Part shown: positions 18,001-25,828 of the stretch, piece by piece | Layout of the letters: the number at the start of each line of letters is the position of its first letter | How positions within the stretch are numbered: position 1 is the stretch's first letter | Origin: Stenotrophomonas sp. 24(2023) | Lineage (GTDB): Bacteria; Pseudomonadota; Gammaproteobacteria; Xanthomonadales; Xanthomonadaceae | DNA: 64,000 bases | Direction: 5' to 3' | Assembly: GCF_030913365.1 (NCBI RefSeq) | Contig: NZ_CP133160.1 | Span: 124,001 to 188,000, forward strand | Translations under genes and position numbers: made by a program | The notes under the pieces: model-generated | Database searches by the model: none | What the model saw: the letters and a program-made list of their open reading frames with translations, nothing else | Told to the model about the DNA's origin: nothing

Positions 18001-18084
18001 CCGGCCGCGTTTACGGTGGTGGATGACGTGGGGGAATGGCTGTCGCGGAAGTTCCGGCGGCGGTCTACGCATCCGGTGGGATGA
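15019..18084 (+). CDS. RND-family efflux transporter permease
   Basis: 1021 aa, the normal size for an AcrB-type hydrophobe/amphiphile pump. It begins with the cytoplasmic NFSAWAIKRP helix and TM1, followed by two large periplasmic porter regions. The proton-relay Asp pair is present in TM4 (Asp398-Asp399 in GILVDDAIVEIEN) and the relay Lys in TM10 (Lys912 in GIATKNSILLVDYA). Other landmarks are FVPVAFMPGIAGKFFREF after TM5 and LPPGTRLQDT in the second half. It lies within a TetR-MFP-RND operon with no outer-membrane factor gene. Drug range is not predictable from sequence; possibly SmeH of S. maltophilia. Confidence 0.94.
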   Translation: MNFSAWAIKRPLPALLIFFVLCVAGLWGFHQLPVARFPDIAFPMTTITVTQPGASPSQLEAEVTRKIEDSVATVNNVKRVISSVTEGVSTTTIEFQLEADLATALDDTRNAVTRIRTDLPQDIQEPVVSKVDIGGSLMTYALVAPHMTTDEASWFVDRDVSRAMYGVPGVARVTRIGGVKRQVRVDLDPNALLTLGITAGDVSQQLARIQVERAGGKTEVEGAQQTIRTLGTVADAQALRDYSIALPDGRAVRLSTLATVTDAAADPTEAALLDGKGVVAFSMSRTRGSSEVKVEAGVHAALDKIKADHPGIDFRLVTTAIDETHRSYDSSMTMLYEGAFLALLVVWLFLRDWRATWVSALALPLSIIPTFAVMYWFGFTLNMITLLALSVVVGILVDDAIVEIENIVRHLRMGKPPLEAAREAAGEIGNAVIATSLTLAAVFVPVAFMPGIAGKFFREFGWTAATAVLFSLLVARLLTPMMAAYLLKPHGEEKPESRLMGWYLGWVDAALRHRGRTLWLATGLFVASLALVPLIPATFIPQSDLGRSNLNLELPPGTRLQDTVAVAEHARALLKDIPELKQVYTAVGSVLDLGDPNATGVGEPRKATLVLDWGTASTRERDQRVLERDARQRLADLPGVRVSYVSSEPGNLLQLVLSGDDPQRLQEASTALERDLRGIQGLGSVTSTASLLRPEIQIVPNAARAADLGVATADIAEAARIATAGDYEQRLAKLNLPDRQVPIRVGFAEATLADPALISQLRVPGRNGPVPLAAVADIQQGSGPSQISRYQRQRNVTLTAELNGRPLGDVMTEVQALPSVKQLPPGVTFLNTGDAEVFVELFIGFLLAMAAGLICIYMVLLLLFNHALMPVTILAAVPLCAGGAFGALLITQNMLSLPALIGLLMLIGIATKNSILLVDYAVMAEDEHGMTQHDALIDACRKRAQPIIMTTLAMGAGMMPIALGFAGDSSFRAPMAIAVIGGLITSTLLSLIVIPAAFTVVDDVGEWLSRKFRRRSTHPVG

Positions 18085-18116
18085 GGGGAAAGTGAGGCTT
18101 CCGTGATTGTCAGGCT

Positions 18117-18137
18117 CGGCGGCCTGATTGGCCGCCG
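18117..18137 (+). terminator. Hairpin after RND operon
   Basis: Inverted repeat CGGCGGCC / GGCCGCCG with a TGATT loop, 33 nt after the pump stop. Candidate 3'-end hairpin for the efflux operon; no strong T-run. Confidence 0.5.
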
Positions 18138-18149
18138 GCCTGTTTACCT

Positions 18150-18173
18150 GCCGCTGGGCTAATGCCCAGCGGC
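18150..18173. terminator. Second strong hairpin after RND operon
   Basis: Perfect 10-bp stem GCCGCTGGGC / GCCCAGCGGC with a TAAT loop. It stands 13 nt after the first hairpin and 76 nt before the fasciclin gene. Confidence 0.5.
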
Positions 18174-18210
18174 GCTGCATCCAATTCGACGCTGGCAGCG
18201 TATCGGAATA

Positions 18211-18227
18211 GCCCTCACCGTGAGGGC
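18211..18227. promoter_or_regulatory. Palindrome in fasciclin-gene leader
   Basis: GCCCTCAC-C-GTGAGGGC, perfect 8-bp arms around one base, 22 nt before the fasciclin ATG and just upstream of its AGGAG. Likely in the 5' UTR or at the promoter; could be an operator or an mRNA hairpin. Confidence 0.4.
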
Positions 18228-18248
18228 CACTTTCCCAGGAGCTGCAAG

Positions 18249-18812
18249 ATGAACGTTCTCCTCCAGCGGGCGGCAATGGCCGCAAGCTTCGCTGTTCTCT
18301 GCGCTACCGCATCGATCGCACAGGCTGCCGACCCTGTCATGGTAGGTGGCGCAGCGATGTACCCGACCAAGACCATCGTGGAAAACGCGATGAACTCGAA
18401 GGACCACACCACCCTGGTAGCAGCAGTGAAGGCTGCCGGCCTGGTCGATACGCTCAACGGCAAGGGCCCCTTCACCGTATTCGCACCCACCGATGCGGCC
18501 TTCAACAAGCTGCCAGCCGGCACCGTGGATACGCTGGTCAAGCCTGAAAACAAGGCACAACTGACCAAGATCCTGACCTACCACGTTGTGCCGGGTACCT
18601 ACACCTCAAGCCAGCTGATGGCCGATGCGAAGAAGCACGGCGGCAAGGCCACGCTGAAGACGGTGCAAGGTGAATCGCTCACCGTCGCACTGCACCAGGG
18701 CAAGCTGTGGGTTGTGGATGCCAAGAGTGGGAAAGCGGCGATCAGCATTGCCGATGTTGCCCAGTCCAATGGCGTGATCCATGTGATCGATACGGTGCTG
18801 ATGCCGAAATGA
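18249..18812 (+). CDS. Secreted fasciclin (FAS1) domain protein
   Basis: 187 aa. ATG 18249 is preceded by AGGAG at 7 nt and gives a clear signal peptide (residues 1-26, ATASIAQA); an upstream in-frame start would put non-signal sequence in front. A single FAS1 domain covers about 45-187: the first conserved stretch GPFTVFAPTDAAFNKLP and the last NGVIHVIDTVLMP are both textbook. Such small secreted proteins (MPB70/Nex18-like) are linked to adhesion or surface interactions, but the role here is unknown. It is a single-gene unit with a hairpin-rich leader and a hairpin after the stop. Confidence 0.93.
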   Translation: MNVLLQRAAMAASFAVLCATASIAQAADPVMVGGAAMYPTKTIVENAMNSKDHTTLVAAVKAAGLVDTLNGKGPFTVFAPTDAAFNKLPAGTVDTLVKPENKAQLTKILTYHVVPGTYTSSQLMADAKKHGGKATLKTVQGESLTVALHQGKLWVVDAKSGKAAISIADVAQSNGVIHVIDTVLMPK

Positions 18813-18842
18813 CGCCTGCGCAAGAGGCGCGTGTCCAAGTCT

Positions 18843-18867
18843 GACGGGCATCGATGAGGTGCCCGTC
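18843..18867. terminator. Hairpin between fasciclin gene and tRNA-Ser
   Basis: Perfect 8-bp stem GACGGGCA / TGCCCGTC with a 9-nt loop, followed by a short TTT on the plus strand. It sits between the convergent fasciclin gene and tRNA gene and may serve both. Confidence 0.5.
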
Positions 18868-18882
18868 GCTTTGAGCGCTGTC

Positions 18883-18972
18883 TGGCGGAGAGAGTGGGAT
18901 TCGAACCCACGGAAGGTTTGACCCTTCGCCGGTTTTCAAGACCGGTGCCTTAAACCGCTCGGCCATCTCTCC
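18883..18972 (-). tRNA. serT: tRNA-Ser(UGA)
   Basis: 90 nt including an encoded CCA. Acceptor ends GGAGAGA and TCTCTCC pair perfectly with discriminator G. The D-arm region GGCCGAGCGGTTTAAGG, the anticodon loop CTTGAAA (anticodon TGA), a long variable arm (GCGAAGGGTCAAACCTTC) and the T-arm GTGGGTTCGAATCCCAC are all readable, as expected of a class II serine tRNA decoding UCA/UCG codons. Confidence 0.97.
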
Positions 18973-19108
18973 AATCGGGTCCCGGATTGCCCGGTAAGCG
19001 GTCCATTCTCGCATGTGAAGGCCATTTCCCCAAGCCCACCCTACCCGCAGGCTTGCCCCTGCGGTCCCCATCCGGCACGGTGGGGGTATCCCCGCAACCG
19101 GAGCCCCC

Positions 19109-20179
19109 ATGGCCCACCTCGATCTGGCCAACCTGCGCGCGTGTTTCCTGGACGATGCACGGCTGGCCACCGTCGCCCTGCGCCGCGTGGCGGCCGGTAT
19201 GTTGCCGGTCAGCAGCGGGCGCCTGGTGGTGTGCGATCCGCTGGTGCAGCCGGAGGCCCCGGCACTGGCCGACTACACCGTGGCCCCAGGCTACTACCCG
19301 GTGGAGATCATTGCCCACGGCGGCCGCCCTGCCCTGGCCGTGCTGTGGCTGCGCCCGCGGGCGTCGCTCAGCGCGACCTCGCTGCACTGGCAGATGGCGC
19401 GCTGGACCACGCAGGACCTGACCAGCCTGGATGAGGACAGTTTCATCGGCTACCCCGTCGATGCAGGCATCGGCTGCTTCATGGATACCGATACCCAGCA
19501 GGCGCTGCTGGCGCTGATCGCGCAGCAGCAGGACAGCGAGGAAGGCGAATGGTCCGACGCCCTGATCGGCCACGATGGGCTGGATGACGGCATCGATTAC
19601 CGCCCCTGGGGCGAGGCATCGCCGCATGGGCTGGTGGTGTTCACCAGCGGCTGGGGTGATGGGGTCTATCCGAGCTACTGGGCGTTGGACACCAGCGGCG
19701 CACCGGTGGCGCTGGTCACCGATTTCCTGTGCATAGAAGGCGGTGATGGCCGCGACGCCCGCGAGATCGCCGATCAGGCGTACCGGGACAGCTTGCCGAT
19801 GGTCGAGGCTGATGCGCTGGCGCGGTTGGTGGCGGCCGTGGCCGAGGACAACCTGCCGGTGCTGCGTGGGCTGCTGGACGAAAACCCGCTGCGCGCGAAC
19901 CATATCGAGCCGGGATGCGGGGGCACGGCGCTGTTCGAGGCGGTGCGCCTGGACAAGCCGCAGGCACTGGAAGCCCTGCTGCGCGGCGGGCCATTGCCAC
20001 CACTGCCCGAACGCCTGCACATGCGCGGCGTGACGACCTATCTGGAGTATGCACAGCGGTTGAAGAAGCCGCGCAGTGCAGCGCTGATGGCGCTGCTGGA
20101 AGCGCCGCCGGTTGCCGCACAACCGGTGGTGCTGGAGAAGCCGCGTGGGTTCTGGCGCCGGTTGTTCGGGCGCAGTTGA
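19109..20179 (+). CDS. DUF4241 protein with ankyrin-like C-terminus
   Basis: 356 aa, cytoplasmic (no signal or TM). The middle section carries the DUF4241 hallmark FTSGWGDGVYPSYWALD followed by VALVTDFLCIEGG (about residues 177-212), and the N-terminal DPLV and GYYPVEI blocks also fit. The C-terminal 100 residues (LPVLRGLLDENPLRANH, GTALFEAVRLDKPQALEALL) look like ankyrin-type helix pairs, and the end is basic (FWRRLFGRS). DUF4241 proteins often occur near polymorphic toxins and may be immunity-like, but no toxin is visible here. GGAG lies 5 nt before the ATG. Confidence 0.75.
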   Translation: MAHLDLANLRACFLDDARLATVALRRVAAGMLPVSSGRLVVCDPLVQPEAPALADYTVAPGYYPVEIIAHGGRPALAVLWLRPRASLSATSLHWQMARWTTQDLTSLDEDSFIGYPVDAGIGCFMDTDTQQALLALIAQQQDSEEGEWSDALIGHDGLDDGIDYRPWGEASPHGLVVFTSGWGDGVYPSYWALDTSGAPVALVTDFLCIEGGDGRDAREIADQAYRDSLPMVEADALARLVAAVAEDNLPVLRGLLDENPLRANHIEPGCGGTALFEAVRLDKPQALEALLRGGPLPPLPERLHMRGVTTYLEYAQRLKKPRSAALMALLEAPPVAAQPVVLEKPRGFWRRLFGRS

Positions 20180-20252
20180 TCACTGCCTTCGAGGCATCAA
20201 CGCCGGACATGGCCCGGCGCTGACACGTGCGTGCAGATGAGGGATGCGGGCC

Positions 20253-21245
20253 TCAGCCCGCATCCACCGCCAGGGCACCCAGCGCCGTTGCGCGGATCTT
20301 TTCCTTGGCTTTTTCGCAGGCACCACCGCAATCCAGGCGCGAGGCCTCCAGCTGCGGCGGCAGGTGCTCGGCCAGGAAGTCGATGAACACACGCACGGCC
20401 GGCAGCAGGCCGCGGCGCGAGGCAAACACGGCGTGGCACACGCCCTGCGGCAGCGACCAGTCCGGCAGCACCACTTCCAGTTCGCCATTGCGCACGGCTT
20501 CGGCGCAGACGGTTTCCGGCAGCATGGTGATGCCGAATCCATCCTTGACCATGCTCTGCAGCAGCGGGAAATCGAAGCCGGCCACACGCGGCTGCAGGTC
20601 CACGCGGCGCACCGCGCCTTCCGGGCCATGCAGTTCCCAGCGCTGGCGCGCTTCGTCTTCGCTGATGCTCAGGGTGACATGGTTGGCCAGTTCATCCGGG
20701 TCCTTCGGGCGGCCGGCACGGTCCAGGTACTTCGGGCTGGCCACCAGCAGTTCCTGCACCTGGCCGAAGCTGCGCATCACCAGGCTGCCATCGTCATCCA
20801 GCCGCGAGCGCACGCGCAGGGCGACGTCGTAGCCTTCATTGATGATGTCCACGCGGCGGTTGCTGATGTTCAGCTGCAGCCGCACTTTCGGGTACTGGTT
20901 GAGGAACAGCGGCAGCAGCTTGGGCAACTGCATCTGCGCCAGCGATACCGGCACGCTGGCGCGTACCACGCCGCGCGGTTCGGCGCTGAGGCGGTCCACC
21001 ACTTCGCGCGCGGCCTGTGCTTCGGCCAGCATCGTCTGCGCGTGGCGGTGTACGCTGGTACCCACGTTGGTCACCGCGAAGCGGCGCGTGGAGCGCTGCA
21101 GCAGGCGCACACCGAGATCGGTTTCCAGCTGGCTGATGCGCCGGCTCAGGCGCGACTTGGGAATGCCCAGCGCGCGTTCGGCGGCGGCGAAACCGCCGTG
21201 GTCGACAACCATGGCGAAGTAGTACAGGTCATTGAGGTCATGCAT
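20253..21245 (-). CDS. LysR-family transcriptional regulator
   Basis: 330 aa. The HTH is at about residues 1-60 (YYFAMVVDHGGFAAAERALG, SRLSRRISQLE), followed by a CrgA-like LysR effector domain (about 90-300: LLPLFLNQYPKVRLQL, GYDVALRVRSRLDDD). It has a C-terminal extension with two Cys (DCGGACEKAKEK), which might sense redox state; this is inference. It is divergent from azoR and a perfect palindrome lies 4 nt before its start codon, so it probably controls itself and the azoreductase gene. Confidence 0.92.
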   Translation of the reverse strand: MHDLNDLYYFAMVVDHGGFAAAERALGIPKSRLSRRISQLETDLGVRLLQRSTRRFAVTNVGTSVHRHAQTMLAEAQAAREVVDRLSAEPRGVVRASVPVSLAQMQLPKLLPLFLNQYPKVRLQLNISNRRVDIINEGYDVALRVRSRLDDDGSLVMRSFGQVQELLVASPKYLDRAGRPKDPDELANHVTLSISEDEARQRWELHGPEGAVRRVDLQPRVAGFDFPLLQSMVKDGFGITMLPETVCAEAVRNGELEVVLPDWSLPQGVCHAVFASRRGLLPAVRVFIDFLAEHLPPQLEASRLDCGGACEKAKEKIRATALGALAVDAG

Positions 21246-21248
21246 ACC

Positions 21249-21264
21249 CTAGTTCCATAACTAG
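21249..21264. promoter_or_regulatory. LysR operator candidate upstream of azoR
   Basis: CTAGTT-CCAT-AACTAG, a perfect 6-bp inverted repeat with a 4-bp spacer, lying 4 nt before the LysR start and 105 nt before azoR. Its position suits autorepression and control of the divergent gene. Confidence 0.6.
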
Positions 21265-21368
21265 AACAATACGTGGCATTCAATCACCTTTATTCCAAAT
21301 TGGCAACAACCTATCGTTCTCTCCGTCGGCGGGCCACCCGCCTCCCCCAGAACATAGGACCCCCTGCC

Positions 21369-21950
21369 ATGAAGCTCCTGCACCTCGACGCCAGCGTTCT
21401 TGGCGAAAATTCGGTTTCCCGCCAGCTGTCGGCGGCCATCGTCGCAAATCTGGTTGAGACCGGCCAGAACGTCGATGTCAGCTACCGCGACCTGGACCAC
21501 AACCCGATTCCGCACCTGCGCAGCACCTCGCTGGCCCAGGCCGACGCGGCCGAAGCCACCGACGCTGAAGCCGTGATGCAGCAGTTCCTGGCGGCGGATG
21601 TCGTGGTCATCGGCGCGCCGATGTACAACTTCAGCATTCCCTCCACGCTCAAGGCCTGGATCGACCGCGTCGCCGTGGCCGGCCGCACCTTCAAGTACAC
21701 CGAGAACGGCCCGGTGGGCCTGGCCGGCGGCAAGCGCGTGATCATCGCCAGCTCGCGTGGTGGCATCTACACCGATTCGCCGGCGGACTTCCAGGAACCC
21801 TTCCTGCGCCAGGTGTTCGGCTTCATGGGCATCAACAACGTCGAATTCGTGCGCGCTGAAGGCCTGGCCTATTCGCCCAAGCACCGCGAAGACGCGATCA
21901 CCGGCGCATTGGCGTCGCTGCCGAGCGCTGCGCTGGCCGTGGCGGCCTGA
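21369..21950 (+). CDS. azoR: FMN-dependent NADH-azoreductase
   Basis: 193 aa flavodoxin-like quinone reductase. The start MKLLHLDASVLGENSVSR is the classical FMN-phosphate-binding beginning of AzoR. PMYNFSIPSTLKAWIDRV (about residues 81-98) and FKYTENGPVGLAGGKR are equally typical. AzoR reduces azo dyes and quinones with NADH and protects against thiol-reactive quinones. ATG 21369 has AGGA about 9 nt upstream. It stands alone opposite a LysR regulator and is closed by two hairpins. Confidence 0.95.
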   Translation: MKLLHLDASVLGENSVSRQLSAAIVANLVETGQNVDVSYRDLDHNPIPHLRSTSLAQADAAEATDAEAVMQQFLAADVVVIGAPMYNFSIPSTLKAWIDRVAVAGRTFKYTENGPVGLAGGKRVIIASSRGGIYTDSPADFQEPFLRQVFGFMGINNVEFVRAEGLAYSPKHREDAITGALASLPSAALAVAA

Positions 21951-22028
21951 GTTCAACGGCGGGCGCTGTCCTCGTCGGGCGCCCCGCCCGGGCTGGCCCT
22001 TTCCCCTCCCCCGGGGCCAGCCCACCCC

Positions 22029-22057
22029 AACGGCCCTGCCATGTGCGGGGCCGTTTT
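22029..22057 (+). terminator. Intrinsic terminator after azoR
   Basis: Stem AACGGCCC / GGGCCGTT with an 11-nt loop, running into TTTT. A second hairpin (GGGCTGGCCC / GGGCCAGCCC, 21990-22023) precedes it. Confidence 0.75.
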
Positions 22058-22079
22058 CTGTTGCGCGGTGCCACCGTTC

Positions 22080-22134
22080 ATCCACGCATGACGCGGACCT
22101 ACAGTTCGGCGCGAGGTGGCTCTACAGTAGAGCC
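22080..22134. repeat. Degenerate SMAG element remnants
   Basis: 22080-22102 reads, on the minus strand, GTAGGTCCGC...GCGTGGAT, an imperfect SMAG palindrome. At 22118-22134 two SMAG ends abut head to head (GGCTCTAC-A-GTAGAGCC). Both lie directly upstream of the SH3-like gene. Confidence 0.6.
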
Positions 22135-22154
22135 CCGAAAATGGAGCACTACGC

Positions 22155-22505
22155 ATGGACTATGAAGTCATCGCAGAACACCGCAGCGAGTTCCCGCAGC
22201 CGATCACGCTGGTGCGTGGGCAGGCGCTGGTGGTGGGCGAACGTTATGAAGGGCCGGAAGGCTGGGAGGACTGGTTCCTGTGCGAGGCCGAGGGCCAGCA
22301 GCCGGGCTTCGTGCCGGCACCGGTGATCGGACGCACGGCGCAGGGTGACGCTTTCGCCGCGGAGGACTACTGCGCACGCGAACTGGATGTGGATGTCGGG
22401 CAACGGCTGCGCGGCGAACGCACGCTCAATGGCTGGGCATGGTGCGTGCCGGTCGAAGGCGGCACCGCCGGCTGGGTGCCGCTGGAGAAAGTGCGGGCGC
22501 TGTAG
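22155..22505 (+). CDS. SH3-like domain protein
   Basis: 116 aa, cytoplasmic. Two SH3-like beta-barrel halves are visible: LVRGQALVVGERYEGPEGWEDWFLCE followed by GFVPAPVI (about residues 19-57), then ELDVDVGQRLRGERTLNGWAWCV followed by GWVPLEKV (about 76-113), both with the usual Trp-Trp and Gly-Trp/Phe-Val-Pro pattern. Bacterial SH3 proteins of this kind bind peptides or cell-wall material, but no partner is evident. GGAG is 8 nt before the ATG. The stop codon TAG is part of the GTAG that begins a SMAG element, so repeat insertion may have set the C-terminus. Confidence 0.75.
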   Translation: MDYEVIAEHRSEFPQPITLVRGQALVVGERYEGPEGWEDWFLCEAEGQQPGFVPAPVIGRTAQGDAFAAEDYCARELDVDVGQRLRGERTLNGWAWCVPVEGGTAGWVPLEKVRAL

Positions 22506-22945
22506 ATCCACGCCGTGCGTGGATGAAACCCTGATCGCGCGTGCGCCCCTGGAACAGCCACGCATGGCGTGGCTCTACATGGAACCTGGTGCTGTTGTAG
22601 ATCCACGCCGTGCGTGGATGAAACCCACACCGCACGACCAATCCTGGAACAGCCACGCATGGCGTGGCTCTACATGGAACCGGGTGCTGTTGTGGATCCA
22701 CGCCCTGCGTGGATGAAACCCACACCGCACGACCAATCCTGGAACAGCCACGCATGGCGTGGCTCTACATGGAACCTGGTGCTGTTGTAGATCCACGCCG
22801 TGCGTGGATGAAACCCACACCGCACGACCAATCCTGGAACAGCCACGCATGGCGTGGCTCTACCGGGACCCTGGTGCTGTTGTGGATCCACGCCCTGCGT
22901 GGATGAAACCCACCCTGCAGCAGCCACGCATGGCGTGGCGCTACA
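22502..22945. repeat. Tandem array of paired SMAG elements, 95-bp period
   Basis: Four full 95-bp units (starting 22502, 22597, 22692, 22787) and a shorter fifth unit (22882-22945). Each unit has a forward SMAG (GTAG or GTGG, then ATCCACGCC..GCGTGGAT), a spacer (CACCGCACGACCAATCCTGG in the central units) and a reverse SMAG (AGCCACGCATGGCGTGGCTCTAC). The GTAG and GTGG variants alternate between units, which suggests duplication of a double unit. The array fills the gap between the SH3-like gene and the convergent serS end. Confidence 0.85.
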
Positions 22946-22953
22946 TGGCCCGA

Positions 22954-24279
<1,326 letters not shown>

Positions 24280-24350
24280 TTATACGGATTTCTGCCGCTG
24301 GGTTCATTCCGGGCGTGGCAGAATCGGGGCATTCCGTCCTGGTCTGGCCC

Positions 24351-24992
24351 ATGTCCGCGTCCCGCTCTCCGTCTGGCAAGTCCTTCGTCCTGCATATCCC
24401 GCGCAACAGCCTGAAGATCGCCGGCATCGCCTTCGGCGTGGGCGTGCTGCTGTTCGTGCTGGTCTGGCTGGCCGGGCGCCGCGACAACGAATTCCTGCAG
24501 GCCGACCCGGCCGCACAGACCCCGCAGCAGGGGGCCGAGGTGGCCCCGCTGCCCGAACCGCTGCCGGCGGCCGCCGGTTCCAGTGACATGCCCGATGCCA
24601 AGCCCGCGCCGCCGCCGGAAGAGGCACCGAAACTGGTGGAAACCGCGCCGGCCCCGCCGCCGGCCGCTGAACCCGCGCCGGCCCCGGCGCCCGTGCCAGG
24701 CACGCCGGTGGCCGCCGACCGTCCCATGCCGGTGCCGGGCCAGTCGCCGGCCCCGGAGTACCCGCCCGCTGCGCTGCGCCGTGGCGAGACCGGTTCGGTG
24801 GTGGTGCGCGTGGATGTGGATGCCGGCGGCCAGCCGACCGGCACCACCCTGGTCCAGCGCAGCGGCTCGCGTGATCTGGACCGCGCCGCGCTGGATGCGG
24901 TGCGCCAGTGGCGCTTCACCCCGGCGCACAGCAATGGCCAGCCGGTGCCGGGCAGCATCGAAGTGCCGTTCGATTTCAAGGCCGGTCAGTAA
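24351..24992 (+). CDS. TonB-family energy transducer (first of two)
   Basis: 213 aa. A short cytoplasmic start, one TM helix (about residues 22-41, IAGIAFGVGVLLFVLVWLAG), a Pro/Ala/Glu-rich periplasmic spacer (about 50-125) and a C-terminal TonB domain (about 130-213: APEYPPAALRRGETGSVVVR, then LDRAALDAVRQWRF). This is the architecture of TonB proteins that pass proton-motive energy to outer-membrane receptors. No exbB/exbD is nearby. ATG 24351 is taken as start because the upstream in-frame codons lie in the serS promoter region; the RBS is weak. A paralogue follows 132 nt downstream. Confidence 0.88.
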   Translation: MSASRSPSGKSFVLHIPRNSLKIAGIAFGVGVLLFVLVWLAGRRDNEFLQADPAAQTPQQGAEVAPLPEPLPAAAGSSDMPDAKPAPPPEEAPKLVETAPAPPPAAEPAPAPAPVPGTPVAADRPMPVPGQSPAPEYPPAALRRGETGSVVVRVDVDAGGQPTGTTLVQRSGSRDLDRAALDAVRQWRFTPAHSNGQPVPGSIEVPFDFKAGQ

Positions 24993-25003
24993 GCTGAACC
25001 CTG

Positions 25004-25030
25004 CCCGGCAGCAAACTGAACCCTGCCGGG
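25004..25030 (+). terminator. Hairpin and direct repeat between tonB-like genes
   Basis: CCCGGCAG / CTGCCGGG, an 8-bp stem with an 11-nt loop, 12 nt after the first tonB-like gene. The region also holds a direct repeat (CTGAACCCTGCC at 24994-25005 and 25015-25026). Confidence 0.45.
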
Positions 25031-25124
25031 TATGCGCGCGCCGCGTTGACGCGTAACTGACACACCGGCAACCGTGCACGGGCAAGACTCGGGGCGTCGT
25101 CAAACAGACGCCAAGGAGTCCGCA

Positions 25125-25703
25125 ATGAATGCCACCCATGCCCATGACATCAACGGCACTGTCCATCACCAGCGCGATGGCGATCCGCAGGAAAACCGCC
25201 GGTCGACATCGCCCTGGTTGTGGATGGCGCTGATCCTGGCGATGTTCGCCGCAGCGCTGGTCTGGCTGCGCGTAGCCAACCATGACGACGTGGCCCCGGC
25301 GCCCGTCGGCGACCGCATGCTGCCGGCAACGGAAACGCCGGCAACCACCGCATCGGGTACGACCCCGCGCCAGGCGGCACCGGCCAACAGCACCGCCCGC
25401 AAGGCCCTCCCGGCGGTGCGCAGCCGCGAGGCCCGCCCGCTGGCCAGCAACACCAAGCCGACCTACCCGCCGGCTGCCCTGCGCAATGGCGTGCAGGGCA
25501 GCGTTGTCGCCAGCCTGAACGTGGATACGCGCGGCAATGTCACCGAGGCGGCGATCGTGTCGCGTACCGGCGAACGCAGCCGCGATCTGGACCGCGCCGT
25601 ACTGAGCACGGTACGCGACTGGAAGTTCCAGCCGGCCATGCAGGATGGTCGCAGCGTGGCCAGCGTGGTGCGCGTGCCGGTGGATTTCCGTACCGAGCGT
25701 TGA
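25125..25703 (+). CDS. TonB-family energy transducer (second of two)
   Basis: 192 aa. A longer His-containing cytoplasmic head (ATHAHDINGTVHHQ) precedes a TM helix (about residues 31-50, LWMALILAMFAAALVWLRVA), a Thr/Ala/Arg-rich spacer and a TonB C-terminal domain (KPTYPPAALRNGVQGSVVAS, then RDWKFQPAMQDG). ATG 25125 has a strong AAGGAG 6 nt upstream. It is a diverged duplicate of the preceding gene and ends at a textbook terminator. Which of the receptors in this genome it serves cannot be told. Confidence 0.88.
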   Translation: MNATHAHDINGTVHHQRDGDPQENRRSTSPWLWMALILAMFAAALVWLRVANHDDVAPAPVGDRMLPATETPATTASGTTPRQAAPANSTARKALPAVRSREARPLASNTKPTYPPAALRNGVQGSVVASLNVDTRGNVTEAAIVSRTGERSRDLDRAVLSTVRDWKFQPAMQDGRSVASVVRVPVDFRTER

Positions 25704-25727
25704 TCGCGGACGAGGGGTTCGTGATCG

Positions 25728-25757
25728 GGACGGAGGCTTCGGCCTCCGTCCTTTTTT
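25728..25757 (+). terminator. Rho-independent terminator
   Basis: GGACGGAGGC-TTCG-GCCTCCGTCC followed by TTTTTT: a perfect 10-bp stem with a UUCG tetraloop and a six-T run, 25 nt after the second tonB-like gene. Confidence 0.95.
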
Positions 25758-25828
25758 ATGGCTGCCGCGAGGTCGCCAGCCATGGCCTGGCGCTGCCGCC
25801 CCGGTGAACACACCGGGCCTGCGCGCCC

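Noticed and set aside
22502..22945. CRISPR-like regular repeats
   Set aside because: Repeats are paired palindromes of SMAG type with near-identical spacers in the central units; CRISPR spacers would be unique, and no cas gene is near.
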